The notes under the pieces are model-generated. The model had not been told where the DNA came from. It did not search any database and worked only from the letters and a program-made list of their open reading frames with translations. The translations under genes and the position numbers were made by a program. From CAILZL01 sp049840395 (GTDB lineage: Bacteria; Pseudomonadota; Gammaproteobacteria; Steroidobacterales; Steroidobacteraceae), in the NCBI GenBank assembly GCA_049840395.1, contig JASGLD010000009.1, positions 186,001 through 250,000 of the forward strand: DNA of 64,000 nt. The letters are read 5' to 3'. This document shows positions 1 through 8,761 of this stretch, piece by piece (positions within the stretch are counted from its first letter, which is position 1; the number at the start of each line of letters is the position of its first letter).

Positions 1-103
1 AGCCATGCAGCCCCAGCACCACGCGACCCGGATCGTCGAGCAACAGGGTGGCCAGCAGGCCGCCGATCAACAGAGCGAGGGCGACATAAATGCCCTGCTT
101 CAT
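1..103 (-). CDS. hemY: HemY N-terminus, haem biosynthesis-associated membrane protein (partial)
   Basis: Only the first 34 or so codons are inside the window. They begin MKQGIYVALALLIGGLLATL and continue with an aspartate-rich turn and a glycine/leucine stretch, the usual HemY inner-membrane N-terminus. The start codon overlaps the hemX stop in an ATGA arrangement, so the two genes are translationally coupled. HemY proteins are membrane proteins with TPR-like domains encoded at the end of hemCDXY operons; their biochemical role in haem synthesis is not settled. The assignment rests on the N-terminal sequence and on operon position. Confidence 0.85.
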   Translation of the reverse strand, partial: MKQGIYVALALLIGGLLATLLLDDPGRVVLGLHG

Positions 104-1110
104 GGTGTACCCGTGCTCAAAGCCGCGCTGGCGCGCGTCAACGCTTGAATGGCGGAGGACAGATCCGGTGCGTTGGGCGCGATGTTCTGTTGCTCCAGTT
201 GTTGTAGCTGCTGGCTCAGCTTGCCTACGGCCGCATCGTCCGAGTCGAAGGTCTGTTTGAGCCAGATATCGGCTGCACGCAAGTTATTTACGTAACCGTT
301 CTGATCGTGCAGCGAGACGGCGAGGCGGGCATTCAACAACAGCAGTTGCAAATGGCGGCGCCGTAAAATTTGTTCGTCGCTGGTGAGAATCGCACCGGCG
401 TCACCACCGACTTTGCGGATGGAGAACAAGCGACTCATGCTGCGTTTCAACAGTACCCATGCGCGTTTGAATCCTGCATCCGGTAGCGTCTCGTTGGCAG
501 CGCTGGACGGCTGCAAGAGTCCAGCCAGTTTGAGGTCGTCGACTTGTCGTTCGGCCAGGGTCAACTGCTGTTGAATATCCTTGAGATCGCCACGCGGCAA
601 CGAGCGTAGCTGCGCCAGTGTGTTGCCGACCTGTCTCTGCATGGCTTCCAGTGTGGCATCGCTACCCGATTGCAACACTGTCTCGGCGGCGGTCAGCGAA
701 TCGATGGCGGCGGTTACGTTGTGCGCGACCTGCAGTTGATCGTCAGCCAGGCGCAGCAGGTACAGTGCTTCATTGGTGATCGACTGACGTTGTGCTGCGG
801 CAGCGCGGCTGCTCAGCGAGCCCAAGTTGTCAGTCAGACCGCTCAATCCGGTTTGCAACTCGCTTACCTGGCGACCTTGCGCTGCATTGGTGGCAATCAG
901 CGCTTCAACTTGATTGCGCAATGCAGTGTTGTTCTCCTGCATCGCCTGCTGTGCGATCTCCACTTCAACCAGACGCGCGCGCAGGATATCGACACGCGCC
1001 AGTGAATAGGCCAGCCCCAGCAATGCCAGCACACCGACGATGATCAGCGCTCTGCGGGTAGTGCCGCGGGCCGAAGCGTTATTGGCATTGGTTGTTTGAG
1101 GACTGGCCAT
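100..1110 (-). CDS. hemX: HemX, membrane-anchored coiled-coil protein of the hem operon
   Basis: The 336-residue protein has a short polar N-terminus, one membrane helix at about residues 20-40 and then a long periplasmic region. That region begins with a heptad-rich coiled coil (about 45-110). HemX was long called a uroporphyrinogen-III C-methyltransferase, but this protein lacks the SAM-binding motifs of SUMT enzymes, so no catalysis should be assumed. It follows hemD after about 45 bp, and its stop overlaps the hemY start. It is probably co-transcribed with hemC, hemD and hemY. Confidence 0.85.
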   Translation of the reverse strand: MASPQTTNANNASARGTTRRALIIVGVLALLGLAYSLARVDILRARLVEVEIAQQAMQENNTALRNQVEALIATNAAQGRQVSELQTGLSGLTDNLGSLSSRAAAAQRQSITNEALYLLRLADDQLQVAHNVTAAIDSLTAAETVLQSGSDATLEAMQRQVGNTLAQLRSLPRGDLKDIQQQLTLAERQVDDLKLAGLLQPSSAANETLPDAGFKRAWVLLKRSMSRLFSIRKVGGDAGAILTSDEQILRRRHLQLLLLNARLAVSLHDQNGYVNNLRAADIWLKQTFDSDDAAVGKLSQQLQQLEQQNIAPNAPDLSSAIQALTRASAALSTGTP

Positions 1111-1154
1111 GCGTGCTTAGTCGAACTCAATTCAAGAAGGGTAATTCACTGCGG

Positions 1155-1934
1155 CTATCGTAACAGCTCGCTGCGAGCGCGGGTGTGCCAGCGTGTCAGC
1201 GCGGTCAGTAGTGCGGCATCTTCCGGGCTGTTGGCAATGACGCATTCACCACGCCAACCCAATTGACGTGCCGCAGCGGCGATACGTGCGCTGCCGGCCA
1301 GCAGTGTGCGGTCGACTGCCAGCGTGCGCGCGTCGTCGTCCAGTATGCTGGTCAATGCGTGCAGGGTATCGACGCTGGTTGCGGTAATCACATCGAGTTC
1401 ACCCGTTTGCAACAAGGTTTGCACGGCTAGATATTGATCCGCTTCCGGTATGGCCGCGCGGCGTTCGTAAACTTCGATGACTTCCACCTGGCTGCCGCGT
1501 GCAGTAAGCGTTTCGCGCAGTAACTCGCGTCCACCCTGGCCACGCACAATCAACACGCGAGCCGGAGGTGACTGCAATAGGGGGTGCATGAGCAAGGCTT
1601 CGCTATTGGCGGCCTGTTCGGGAGTGACATCGACGGTATAGCCCAGCGCTTGCAGTGTGAGTGCGGTGGCTGCACCTACTGCAGCGATGCGCGCCTGGGG
1701 ATAAGCGGCGAGAACACTCTGTCCATGATTGACCGCATTGCTGCTGATAAAGATCAGCAGATCCTGCGACGTTTCGGACAGGGTTGCCGCCTTGGCTTCA
1801 ATGGTCAGGACCGGCAGGCGCACCGCTGTGCCACCCAGATGCTGTATGCGTGCGCATAGTGCTTCGGCTTGCAACGTCGGCCGGGTGACCAGTACCTGCA
1901 AACCGGTCAAGGGAGGAATGACCAGGGGGATCAT
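1155..1934 (-). CDS. hemD: uroporphyrinogen-III synthase
   Basis: The protein has 259 residues, the normal length for HemD. The family cyclises hydroxymethylbilane to uroporphyrinogen III in the cytoplasm with inversion of ring D. It opens with the typical 'GLQVLVTRP' strand followed by an alpha/beta domain; 'IFISSNAV' near residue 80 is the conserved inter-domain segment. 'VIEVYERR' and 'ITATSVDTL' match the second-domain family pattern. The start codon overlaps the hemC stop (ATGA), so hemC and hemD are coupled, as is usual in gammaproteobacteria. Confidence 0.93.
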   Translation of the reverse strand: MIPLVIPPLTGLQVLVTRPTLQAEALCARIQHLGGTAVRLPVLTIEAKAATLSETSQDLLIFISSNAVNHGQSVLAAYPQARIAAVGAATALTLQALGYTVDVTPEQAANSEALLMHPLLQSPPARVLIVRGQGGRELLRETLTARGSQVEVIEVYERRAAIPEADQYLAVQTLLQTGELDVITATSVDTLHALTSILDDDARTLAVDRTLLAGSARIAAAARQLGWRGECVIANSPEDAALLTALTRWHTRARSELLR

Positions 1935-2854
1935 GCGTGCCGCAACGACGCTAGTAATTTATCTGCGCCCAATGCCAACACTTGTTCGGCCAATTGCACG
2001 CCCAGGGTTTCGCAGTTCAGGCGCGGACCGCTGATGCGTTGCTTGATGACTTGTGCGCCATTGGGTGCAGCGACCACGCCGCATAGTGTGAGCGTATCTT
2101 CGGTCAACGTTGCGAAGCCGGCGATGGGTGCCTGGCAGCTGCCTTCCAGCTTGGCGGCGAAGGCGCGCTCGGCGCCCACGCAATGTTCGGCGTCGAGATT
2201 ATTCAACGCAGCGCATAGTGCTCGGGTACCGGCATCGTCACGCCGACATTCAATGCCGACCACACCCTGGCCGGCGGCAGGTACCGAACGTTCCACATCC
2301 AGATATTCGGTGATGCGTGCAGCCAATCCCAAACGAGTCAGCCCGGCACTGGCCAGCACAATCGCTGCGTACTGACCTTCATCGAGTTTGCGCAAGCGCG
2401 TTTCCACATTGCCGCGCAGCGGCAGTATCTGCAGATCGGGACGCAGGGCCAACAACTGACTTTGACGACGCAGACTGGCCGTGCCCACTTTGGCGCCCTG
2501 CGGTAGCGAGGCAAAATCACGATGCAGATTCGACACGAAGGCGTCGCGTGGATCGGCGCGTTCCAGCATGCAGGTCAGCGCTAATGAGGGTGGCAATTCA
2601 CTGGGCACGTCCTTCATGGAATGCACGGCGATATCGGCGCGATTTTCCAGCAAGGCCAGTTCCAGCTCCTTGACGAACAGGCCCTTGCCGCCAACCTGCG
2701 CCAGTGTGCGATCCAGTATCTGATCGCCGGTGGTGGTCATGGGTACCAGGATTACTTCAAGACCGACATGCGCGGCGCGCAGGCGAGCCGCCACATGTTC
2801 CGCTTGCCATAGAGCAAGACGGCTTTCGCGAGTTGCGATGCGTAGAGTCGTCAT
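1931..2854 (-). CDS. hemC: hydroxymethylbilane synthase (porphobilinogen deaminase)
   Basis: The 307-residue enzyme joins four porphobilinogen molecules into hydroxymethylbilane. The N-terminal 'IATRESRLALWQA', the substrate-binding 'GKGLFVKELE' and 'DIAVHSMKDVP', and 'GTASLRRQ' are all present. The dipyrromethane cofactor cysteine lies in 'LEGSCQAPIAGFA' near residue 240. It is the first gene of the leftward hemCDXY operon. The AI-2E permease ends 31 bp upstream on the same strand and may be co-transcribed. In Pseudomonas hemC follows algR directly; here algR and hemC are separated by four genes. Confidence 0.97.
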   Translation of the reverse strand: MTTLRIATRESRLALWQAEHVAARLRAAHVGLEVILVPMTTTGDQILDRTLAQVGGKGLFVKELELALLENRADIAVHSMKDVPSELPPSLALTCMLERADPRDAFVSNLHRDFASLPQGAKVGTASLRRQSQLLALRPDLQILPLRGNVETRLRKLDEGQYAAIVLASAGLTRLGLAARITEYLDVERSVPAAGQGVVGIECRRDDAGTRALCAALNNLDAEHCVGAERAFAAKLEGSCQAPIAGFATLTEDTLTLCGVVAAPNGAQVIKQRISGPRLNCETLGVQLAEQVLALGADKLLASLRHA

Positions 2855-2885
2855 TCTGTATCGAGGATTGTTTGTCGAAAGTCAG

Positions 2886-4019
2886 TCAAGTATCGGAGGG
2901 AGTGAGTGTGGCTTGTTCGCGTTCGCGTTTCACTTCCAACGCGAATTGCAGTAACGCTACAGCCAGCGCCAGCACCACCGGTCCCATGAACAAGCCGATG
3001 GCACCGAATGCCGCCACGCCGCCCAGCACGCCGATGAACACGGTTAGCGTGGCGACTTCGGCGCGTCCGGAAATCAGCAAAGGCTTCAGGAAATTATCGA
3101 TCAACGATACCAGTAGTGCGCCCCATAGCAGCATGAAAGTTGCGGCCACCCAGCGATCTTGCACAGCCAGCACGATCACGGCGGGTACCCATACGATGGC
3201 GGTGCCGGCAAAGGGCAGTAACGCCAATAGCGCAGCGAGCACACCGAACACCAATGGCGACGGCAGACCTACAATCAAAAAGGCGATGCCTACTAGCGCA
3301 CCTTGAATCAAGGCGGTTAAGCCGGTGCCGATTACCACTGCTCGTGTGACCGCTGCGAGATGCACATACAGTTCGTGACGCTTCGCCGGCGGCATGGGCA
3401 CCAGCTCGCGGGTCATGCGCATCATCGCAGCGCCGTCGCGGATGAAGAAAAATATGAAAAACAAAGTCAGGAACAAACCGGCGGCGGTACCCAATGCGCC
3501 CACAAACAATTTACCGCTCATGCCGGCTAATACTTGCACCAGGTTACGGGTTGCTTCGCCGGCCCAGTCGCGCAGCTGAGCGGTGTTGATGCCCAGATTG
3601 GTATTCAACCATTGCAGCGTATTCTGCAGCACCGGATGTTGCGTGATCTGTTGCAATCCGCCGCCAGTTTCGCCGGTAACTTGCGACTGTAGGTACTGCA
3701 CCATAGTGCTGGCCTGATGGGCGAAGGCGCCGCCAAAAGCGGCGATGGGACCTAGCAGCGCCAACATGGTTAGCCCGGTAAGAATCAGCGCCGAGCGTTC
3801 GGCGCGATTACCCAGGCGACGAGTCAGTTGCACATGGGTCGGCCCCAGCAGGAAAGCAAACAGCATTGCCCACAGCAGCGGACCAATGAATGGTTCGACG
3901 ATTCGATAGCAGGCCAGTCCCACCAACAAGGCTGTGCCCAGCGCAAACACGCGTGGATAAAAATGATTGGAAGCGTTGGTCGATTGCGGTCTGGTTTCCA
4001 TGGTGGGCGCCGCCTGCAT
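2886..4019 (-). CDS. AI-2E family transporter (PerM/TqsA-like permease)
   Basis: This is a 377-residue polytopic inner-membrane protein with about seven or eight hydrophobic helices. It has the AI-2E family layout: two N-terminal helices, a long amphipathic periplasmic segment (about 95-170), and a C-terminal block with 'FAGTAIVWVPA' and 'SLIDNFLKPLLISGRAEV', the family signature. Members have been linked to AI-2 export, Na+/H+ antiport or general efflux, so the substrate here is unknown. The ribosome site before the first ATG is weak, and a second in-frame ATG lies six codons in. It is leftward, just upstream of hemC. Confidence 0.88.
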   Translation of the reverse strand: MQAAPTMETRPQSTNASNHFYPRVFALGTALLVGLACYRIVEPFIGPLLWAMLFAFLLGPTHVQLTRRLGNRAERSALILTGLTMLALLGPIAAFGGAFAHQASTMVQYLQSQVTGETGGGLQQITQHPVLQNTLQWLNTNLGINTAQLRDWAGEATRNLVQVLAGMSGKLFVGALGTAAGLFLTLFFIFFFIRDGAAMMRMTRELVPMPPAKRHELYVHLAAVTRAVVIGTGLTALIQGALVGIAFLIVGLPSPLVFGVLAALLALLPFAGTAIVWVPAVIVLAVQDRWVAATFMLLWGALLVSLIDNFLKPLLISGRAEVATLTVFIGVLGGVAAFGAIGLFMGPVVLALAVALLQFALEVKREREQATLTPSDT

Positions 4020-4205
4020 GAGGTGTGCGCATGGTAGCGGCTATTGGCAGGGCCTGTTAGCAATTAGTGCATCGCCTCGTCTAACTATTCCATTTCAGAA
4101 GGGACGTGTAGGATTGAGCTGGCGCGACGCCAGCTTTAATGGCGACATACCTTTCCGCAAGGGCATGCTGTGATACGGACTTTCAAATTTTAGAGTGCAC
4201 TTATC

Positions 4206-4532
4206 ATGACTAAGCGAACCGCTATGGCCGATCCCGTTACTGCGGCTAAATTGCTGGAAGACCTGAAGCTGCTGGCGCACGACGCCGAAGCGCTGTTACA
4301 GGCTACTGCCAGTCACACGGGTGAGAAGGTGGCGGAAGTACGTGCTCGCGCCGAGGAATCCTTGCAGCATGCTCGCGAACGCGTAGCCGAGCTGCAGGAA
4401 GATGTGGTCCAGCACGCGCGCGATGCCGCTGAAGCAGCCGGCGAATACGTGAAGAAGAATCCCTGGCAGTCGGTGGGTATGGCTGCCGGCATCGGTTTGA
4501 TCATCGGCCTGCTGTTGAGGCGTCGTGATTGA
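4206..4532 (+). CDS. DUF883 family membrane-anchored protein (ElaB/YqjD-like)
   Basis: The 108-residue protein has a long amphipathic alpha-helical region (residues 10-80) rich in Ala, Glu and Arg. It ends with 'YVKKNPWQSVGMAAGIG', one glycine-rich membrane helix and a basic 'LLRRRD' tail. This is the ElaB/YqjD/YgaM pattern; E. coli YqjD is an inner-membrane protein that binds ribosomes in stationary phase. The two following genes resemble YqjE and YqjK, reproducing the yqjDEK order. Confidence 0.88.
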   Translation: MTKRTAMADPVTAAKLLEDLKLLAHDAEALLQATASHTGEKVAEVRARAEESLQHARERVAELQEDVVQHARDAAEAAGEYVKKNPWQSVGMAAGIGLIIGLLLRRRD

Positions 4533-4564
4533 TGCGTCGCTGCCAGGGCTACGCATAGGCACCC

Positions 4565-5014
4565 ATGTCATATTCAAACGATAACGATGACTACGACGAT
4601 CCGGCAGTGGATGAGTCGCCTCCCTCCGGACCGTTGAGTGGTTTGCTCAACTCCCTGACCAACACCTTCACCACCTTGGTGGCGATCGTGCAGACCCGTC
4701 TTGAGTTGCTCACCACTGAAATTCAGGAAGAGGTGCAGCGCGCGGCAAGTTTGTTGGTGTGGGCCTTCGTGGCCTTGTTCGCTGCCGGCATCGGTTTGTT
4801 CCTGGCGGCGTTAGCGGTGATCTTTGTGTTTTGGGATACCCACCGCGTGCTGGCTGCTGTGATTGTAACGGCGGTTTTCTTTGTCATCGCCATTGGCGCA
4901 GGCCTGTGCCTGCGCAATAAATTGCAGACCAATCCGCGCATGTTGGATGCCACGCTCACTGAACTGGCGCGCGATCGGCAACGTCTGGATGAACGTTTGC
5001 GGAGGCGCTCATGA
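4565..5014 (+). CDS. phage-holin-superfamily membrane protein YqjE-like
   Basis: The 149-residue protein has an acidic N-terminus, an amphipathic helix carrying 'TTLVAIVQTRLELLTTEIQEE' and two hydrophobic helices (about 60-84 and 92-114). This is the YqjE/holin-superfamily III layout. It lies 32 bp after the DUF883 gene, and its stop overlaps the next start (ATGA). The family is thought to act in the envelope, but no mechanism is established and a true holin function is unlikely in this chromosomal context. Confidence 0.82.
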   Translation: MSYSNDNDDYDDPAVDESPPSGPLSGLLNSLTNTFTTLVAIVQTRLELLTTEIQEEVQRAASLLVWAFVALFAAGIGLFLAALAVIFVFWDTHRVLAAVIVTAVFFVIAIGAGLCLRNKLQTNPRMLDATLTELARDRQRLDERLRRRS

Positions 5015-5310
5015 CGCGGGCGGCGAATATTCATGAGTACACCGCAGACCGGCGCGCCGAATTGCAGGCGCGCTGCGAACGGCAGCGTCAGCAATTGGGC
5101 GCGTATATCGACGACATTGAACTGCGCGTGCAAGGCACCGATTCAGTGCTCAGTTCGGTACGTTCGGTGGTCACCCGTCCCACCGTGCTGGCGGGCGGCC
5201 TGGCCTTGGCGCTGAGTCTGGGGCGCTCCGGCTGGTGGCCACTGATCAGCCGCGGCGCCGTATTGTTCGCCGCTGGGCGGCGCATCTATCGATTCTTCAA
5301 ATCGAATTAG
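5011..5310 (+). CDS. small YqjK-like protein
   Basis: The 99-residue protein is translationally coupled to the YqjE-like gene through ATGA. Its N-terminal half is a basic, Gln/Arg-rich helix; the C-terminal half has a hydrophobic segment (about 50-90) and ends in 'IYRFFKSN'. Size, position and composition match the third gene of yqjDEK clusters, though sequence conservation in that family is low. It is convergent with algR, which ends 19 bp beyond, and no clear hairpin terminator separates them. Confidence 0.7.
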   Translation: MTRAANIHEYTADRRAELQARCERQRQQLGAYIDDIELRVQGTDSVLSSVRSVVTRPTVLAGGLALALSLGRSGWWPLISRGAVLFAAGRRIYRFFKSN

Positions 5311-5328
5311 CTCAGTTCAATTATTAGC

Positions 5329-6072
5329 TCAAGTTTCCGTGCGCTCACCGCGCAAACGCCGCAGTACGGCAGCGCTATGGCGCCGACTGATCGGCAGTGT
5401 CTCCTGGGTGTCGCGTAGCTGCACCTTGTACTGGCCTTCGGCATCGCGTTCCACGCCGGCAATGGCACGTTCCGCGATCAGTGCATTGCGATGGATGCGC
5501 ACGAAGTCGTCACCGAATTCCACACTGAGATCTTTCAACGACTCATCGATCAAGTCCGTGCCCTTGCTGTGATGTACGGTGACGTACTTTTGTTCGGCTA
5601 CGAAGTAGCGAATCTCGCTGAGGGGAATCAAGCGCAATTGCTCACCCAGGCGCGCGCAGATGTGTTCACGCCGTGAGTCATTCGTATTTTGTTTAAGTTG
5701 CTGGATGCGACTGCTGGAGATACGGGCGGCATGGCGCAGTGCGCGCGCCAGTTTTTCCTTGCGCACCGGTTTGAGTAGGTAGCCGATAGCCTCGGCCTCG
5801 AAGGCGTCCAATGCATATTCGTCGAATGCGGTGGTGAAGATGACTGCCGGCGGTTCATCCAGTGCATTCAGATGTTGCGCCACATCGATACCGGACAGGC
5901 CGGGCATGCGCACGTCCAGCAACAATACATCGGGTTGTTGTTGCTGGCAGAACTGCAGCGCCTCCTGGCCATTGCTGGCTTCGCCGCTGAGTTCACAGTC
6001 TTCAATCTCGGCCAACAAACGTTTCAAGCGTTCGCGTGCCGGTGCTTCGTCATCCACGATCAATACGCGCAT
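5329..6072 (-). CDS. algR: AlgR-like LytTR response regulator
   Basis: The 247-residue protein is a two-domain response regulator. Residues 1-120 form a receiver with 'LIVDDEAPARERLKRL', the phospho-acceptor Asp in 'LLLDVRMPG' (about residue 54) and the conserved Lys in 'LLKPVRKEKL'. Residues about 140-245 form a LytTR DNA-binding domain containing 'FVRIHRNALI' and 'ISRRHSAAVLRRL'. Nine bases separate it from the histidine kinase gene upstream. AlgR controls alginate, motility and virulence genes in Pseudomonas; the targets here are unknown. Confidence 0.9.
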   Translation of the reverse strand: MRVLIVDDEAPARERLKRLLAEIEDCELSGEASNGQEALQFCQQQQPDVLLLDVRMPGLSGIDVAQHLNALDEPPAVIFTTAFDEYALDAFEAEAIGYLLKPVRKEKLARALRHAARISSSRIQQLKQNTNDSRREHICARLGEQLRLIPLSEIRYFVAEQKYVTVHHSKGTDLIDESLKDLSVEFGDDFVRIHRNALIAERAIAGVERDAEGQYKVQLRDTQETLPISRRHSAAVLRRLRGERTET

Positions 6073-6081
6073 GAATGCTTC

Positions 6082-7158
6082 CTAGTTCTCGCGTTCTTGA
6101 TAAGGGAAGTGCAGCACGACGCGGTAAACACCCGCTTCCTGCTGCAGCTCGGCTTGTGCCTTGCCAGGCCATGCCAGTTCCAGACGTTGTTGGATGTTGT
6201 CCAAGGCGATGCCATGACCTGCACGCTTCAAGTGGAACTCTTCGGTGGCAATGGGATTGCTCACCGATAACTCAATGCGATCATCGTTGAAATTGCCGGA
6301 GATGGTGATGGTGCCACCGTTGGGCAGCGGTTCGATGCCGTGATACACCGCGTTTTCCAGCAATGGCTGTACCAGCAGGCTGGGCACCAGCGCGCGCATG
6401 GGCAGATCGGCCACCTGCCAGCGCACCTTGAGGCGTTCGCCCAGGCGCAGCTGTTCGATACGCTGATAGATGCGCGCGATCTCCAATTCTTCCTTGAGTG
6501 GAATCCAGCTGCGCGCTTCGCTCAAGTTGGCGCGAAACAGATCGGCCAGATCTTCCACCGCTTCTTCGGCGCGTTCCGGATCGGAGCGCGTCAATGAAGC
6601 AATGGTATTCATGCTGTTGAACAGGAAGTGCGGACGGATGCGCGCCTGCAAGGCACGGATGCGTGCCTGCGCTTCCAGCTCGATGCTATGGCGCCATTCC
6701 GCAGATACATGAAAGTAGCGCAGGGCCAGGCTGCCGACAATGAAACTGATGGCAAGCGTGCGCAGCAGGAATGCGGCGTGATTGTTCGGAAACATTTCCG
6801 ACAACAGGCCGAGGCCCAGATCGAAGCGCGCCCCTAATTGATAGACCGCTTCGGCTACCACCATGGCCGCGATCAACAGTAACAACAGCGCCAAGGCATA
6901 GGCGCGTTGCGCGGGCAGTTGCTTCAGATAGTTGCGCGAGCGGCACAGCACTGCGGCGCTGATCAGTCCTTGCCACAGCAGAAACAAAGAGGTGGTGGCC
7001 AGATCTACCCAGAAGTTGTGAAACGGCTGGCGCGCAATGCTCAGGACCAGCGCCACCAATTCGGCAATCAGCACCACTGCCAGCGTGGTGCCGCTGGCGC
7101 AGAAGTCCGGCAGATGAAAGCTATTGCGCGAGTCGCGCAAGCCGGCTTGAGCGTTCAT
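6082..7158 (-). CDS. algZ: AlgZ/FimS-like LytS-family sensor histidine kinase
   Basis: The 358-residue membrane kinase has four hydrophobic helices in the first 165 residues. A His_kinase domain follows with 'RPHFLFNSMNTIASL' (phospho-acceptor His) and an HATPase region with 'QPLLENAVYHGIEPL' and 'GIALDNIQQRLEL'. This is the LytS/YehU/AlgZ class that partners LytTR regulators. Its start overlaps the stop of the upstream dehydrogenase gene (ATGA), and algR follows immediately, so kinase and regulator form one operon. Confidence 0.9.
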   Translation of the reverse strand: MNAQAGLRDSRNSFHLPDFCASGTTLAVVLIAELVALVLSIARQPFHNFWVDLATTSLFLLWQGLISAAVLCRSRNYLKQLPAQRAYALALLLLLIAAMVVAEAVYQLGARFDLGLGLLSEMFPNNHAAFLLRTLAISFIVGSLALRYFHVSAEWRHSIELEAQARIRALQARIRPHFLFNSMNTIASLTRSDPERAEEAVEDLADLFRANLSEARSWIPLKEELEIARIYQRIEQLRLGERLKVRWQVADLPMRALVPSLLVQPLLENAVYHGIEPLPNGGTITISGNFNDDRIELSVSNPIATEEFHLKRAGHGIALDNIQQRLELAWPGKAQAELQQEAGVYRVVLHFPYQEREN

Positions 7159-8021
7159 TGTTTGAATAGCGCGGTTTTCAAGCGAAATAAAGTGGAGATG
7201 TCGTCGTCGCCATGGCCCTGTTCGATCAACCGACGATATTGAATCAAGGTCATTTCGATCAAGGGTAGCTGTGCGCCATGTTGTTGGGCCATGTCACGAC
7301 AGATTTTCAAATCCTTCTCGTGCAGGCGCACGCGGAAGCCGCCGCTGTAGCTGTCGTTCATCATGTTGGGCGCGCGATGCGTGAAGTACCAGCTGCTGCC
7401 CGCGCCCTTGCTCAAGGTGTCGATGACTTTATCAAGCGGCAGGCCTTCGGCTTTAGCGAAGGCCATGGCTTCGGCGGCGGCCTGAATCGCGCCGGCGCAC
7501 AAGATCTGATTGGTGGCCTTTGCAGCTTGACCGCAGCCACTGCTACCGAAGTGCGTGATGGTCTTGCCCATGGCTTGCAAAATCGGTTGTGAGCGTTGGA
7601 ATGCCTGTGCCGATCCACCCACCATGATGGCCAGTGTTGCCAACCTTGCGCCTTCAACGCCGCCGCTGACCGGCGCATCGAGAAATTCGCAGTGAATTTT
7701 ATTGAGCTGCTCGGCGCAGGCACGTGCAGTTGCGGCGCTGACGGTGGAGCAATCTATGATCAAGGTGCCAGGGCGCAGGGCTGGTTGCAGTTGCGCCAAT
7801 ACTGTGAGCAGGTCTTGATCGGCCGAGACGCAAATTACCAAGGCATCGCAGAGAGCGGCGATATCAGTTAATTCTGCTGTGGCTGTGCAGCCCAGTTCTT
7901 TGGCCAGCGCATTGGCTTTTTCCGGAGTGCGATTCCACACTGCGGTTAGCAAGCCTTGCCGGTGAAGATTGCGCGCCATTCCCAATCCCATGGCGCCGAG
8001 TCCGATGAAACCTGTTTTCAT
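7155..8021 (-). CDS. NAD(P)-dependent beta-hydroxyacid dehydrogenase (HIBADH family)
   Basis: The 288-residue protein has an N-terminal Rossmann fold opening 'GFIGLGAMGLGMARNL', the substrate-site 'DAPVSGGVEGA' and the catalytic lysine segment 'GQAAKATNQI'. These define the 3-hydroxyisobutyrate/tartronate-semialdehyde/6-phosphogluconate-like dehydrogenase family; the exact substrate cannot be read from sequence. A paralogue lies at 51936-52832. The gene is coupled to algZ by ATGA, an association with a signalling operon that need not imply a shared function. Confidence 0.9.
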   Translation of the reverse strand: MKTGFIGLGAMGLGMARNLHRQGLLTAVWNRTPEKANALAKELGCTATAELTDIAALCDALVICVSADQDLLTVLAQLQPALRPGTLIIDCSTVSAATARACAEQLNKIHCEFLDAPVSGGVEGARLATLAIMVGGSAQAFQRSQPILQAMGKTITHFGSSGCGQAAKATNQILCAGAIQAAAEAMAFAKAEGLPLDKVIDTLSKGAGSSWYFTHRAPNMMNDSYSGGFRVRLHEKDLKICRDMAQQHGAQLPLIEMTLIQYRRLIEQGHGDDDISTLFRLKTALFKQ

Positions 8022-8104
8022 ATGCTTGAAATGAATGTGGCGGCCCGTAAGTTAGGTGGGCCGCCACTTCAGTGTAGCTTTTTATCGCGGTGCGGGACTG
8101 AAGA

Positions 8105-8560
8105 TCAGTTGCACCACGTATCCATCTGTTCCTTGGCGGTGGCGCGCGTCTTCTCCAGCTGTTGGTCGTCCTGGTAAACCCGCTCGCCCTTGGCATCGAG
8201 GGCATAAACCCGGTCGGTGGTGGTGACGCTTTCATAACGAGCGCGCGCCACAGTGCAACGATCCGCTTTGTCTGCGGCAGTGGCCTGCGCGGCCTTGGCT
8301 TTATCGGCGTTGTCCTGACTGCTGGATTGTTGTGCCTTGACCGCCGCATCGCGTGCCTTCAAGTCGGCGGCGACCCGATCGGCCACTACGGAATTGTCGG
8401 TGCGCTGCGATTTGATTTTGGCTAGTACCTCGGCGGGTAGCAGCTCGGGCTTATCGGTGTACTGAACCTGGCCGTTCTTATCCACGTACTTGTAGACATC
8501 GGCGTGACTGATCGAGACCGCGGTCAGGCTGAGGGTAAGCAGAACGATGGGGCGCAACAT
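8105..8560 (-). CDS. DUF4124 domain-containing exported protein
   Basis: The 151-residue protein has a cleavable signal peptide (residues 1-20, ending SHA). It is followed by 'VYKYVDKNGQVQYTDKP', the DUF4124 signature. The rest is charged and Ala/Lys/Asp-rich with two late cysteines (one two residues from the end), and is probably largely helical. DUF4124 proteins are periplasmic and common in gammaproteobacteria, with no established function. It stands alone between the dehydrogenase and amtB. Confidence 0.85.
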   Translation of the reverse strand: MLRPIVLLTLSLTAVSISHADVYKYVDKNGQVQYTDKPELLPAEVLAKIKSQRTDNSVVADRVAADLKARDAAVKAQQSSSQDNADKAKAAQATAADKADRCTVARARYESVTTTDRVYALDAKGERVYQDDQQLEKTRATAKEQMDTWCN

Positions 8561-8704
8561 ACGGGTCTCCGATGGCCACGAGGGTTAGCTCGGGGTGAAC
8601 TCTGTCACAGAAAATCTGGCGACGCCAATTCTGGCAAATGGAGTAAAGGCTGCATTGAAGCGGATCACAAACCGACAGCATTGGATTTGTGTCGGGTGAC
8701 GCCA

Positions 8705-8740
8705 AAAGAAAACGGGCGCCGTGGGCGCCCGTTTTTGTTC
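8705..8740 (-). terminator. rho-independent terminator of amtB
   Basis: A perfect GC-rich inverted repeat (AACGGGCGCC / GGCGCCCGTT, 8711-8732) with a GTG loop is flanked by T-rich tracts on both strands. It lies 30 bp past the amtB stop, so it most likely ends the leftward glnK-amtB transcript. It could work in both directions. Confidence 0.85.
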
Positions 8741-8761
8741 GGCTTGGAAGCCCGAGACTGC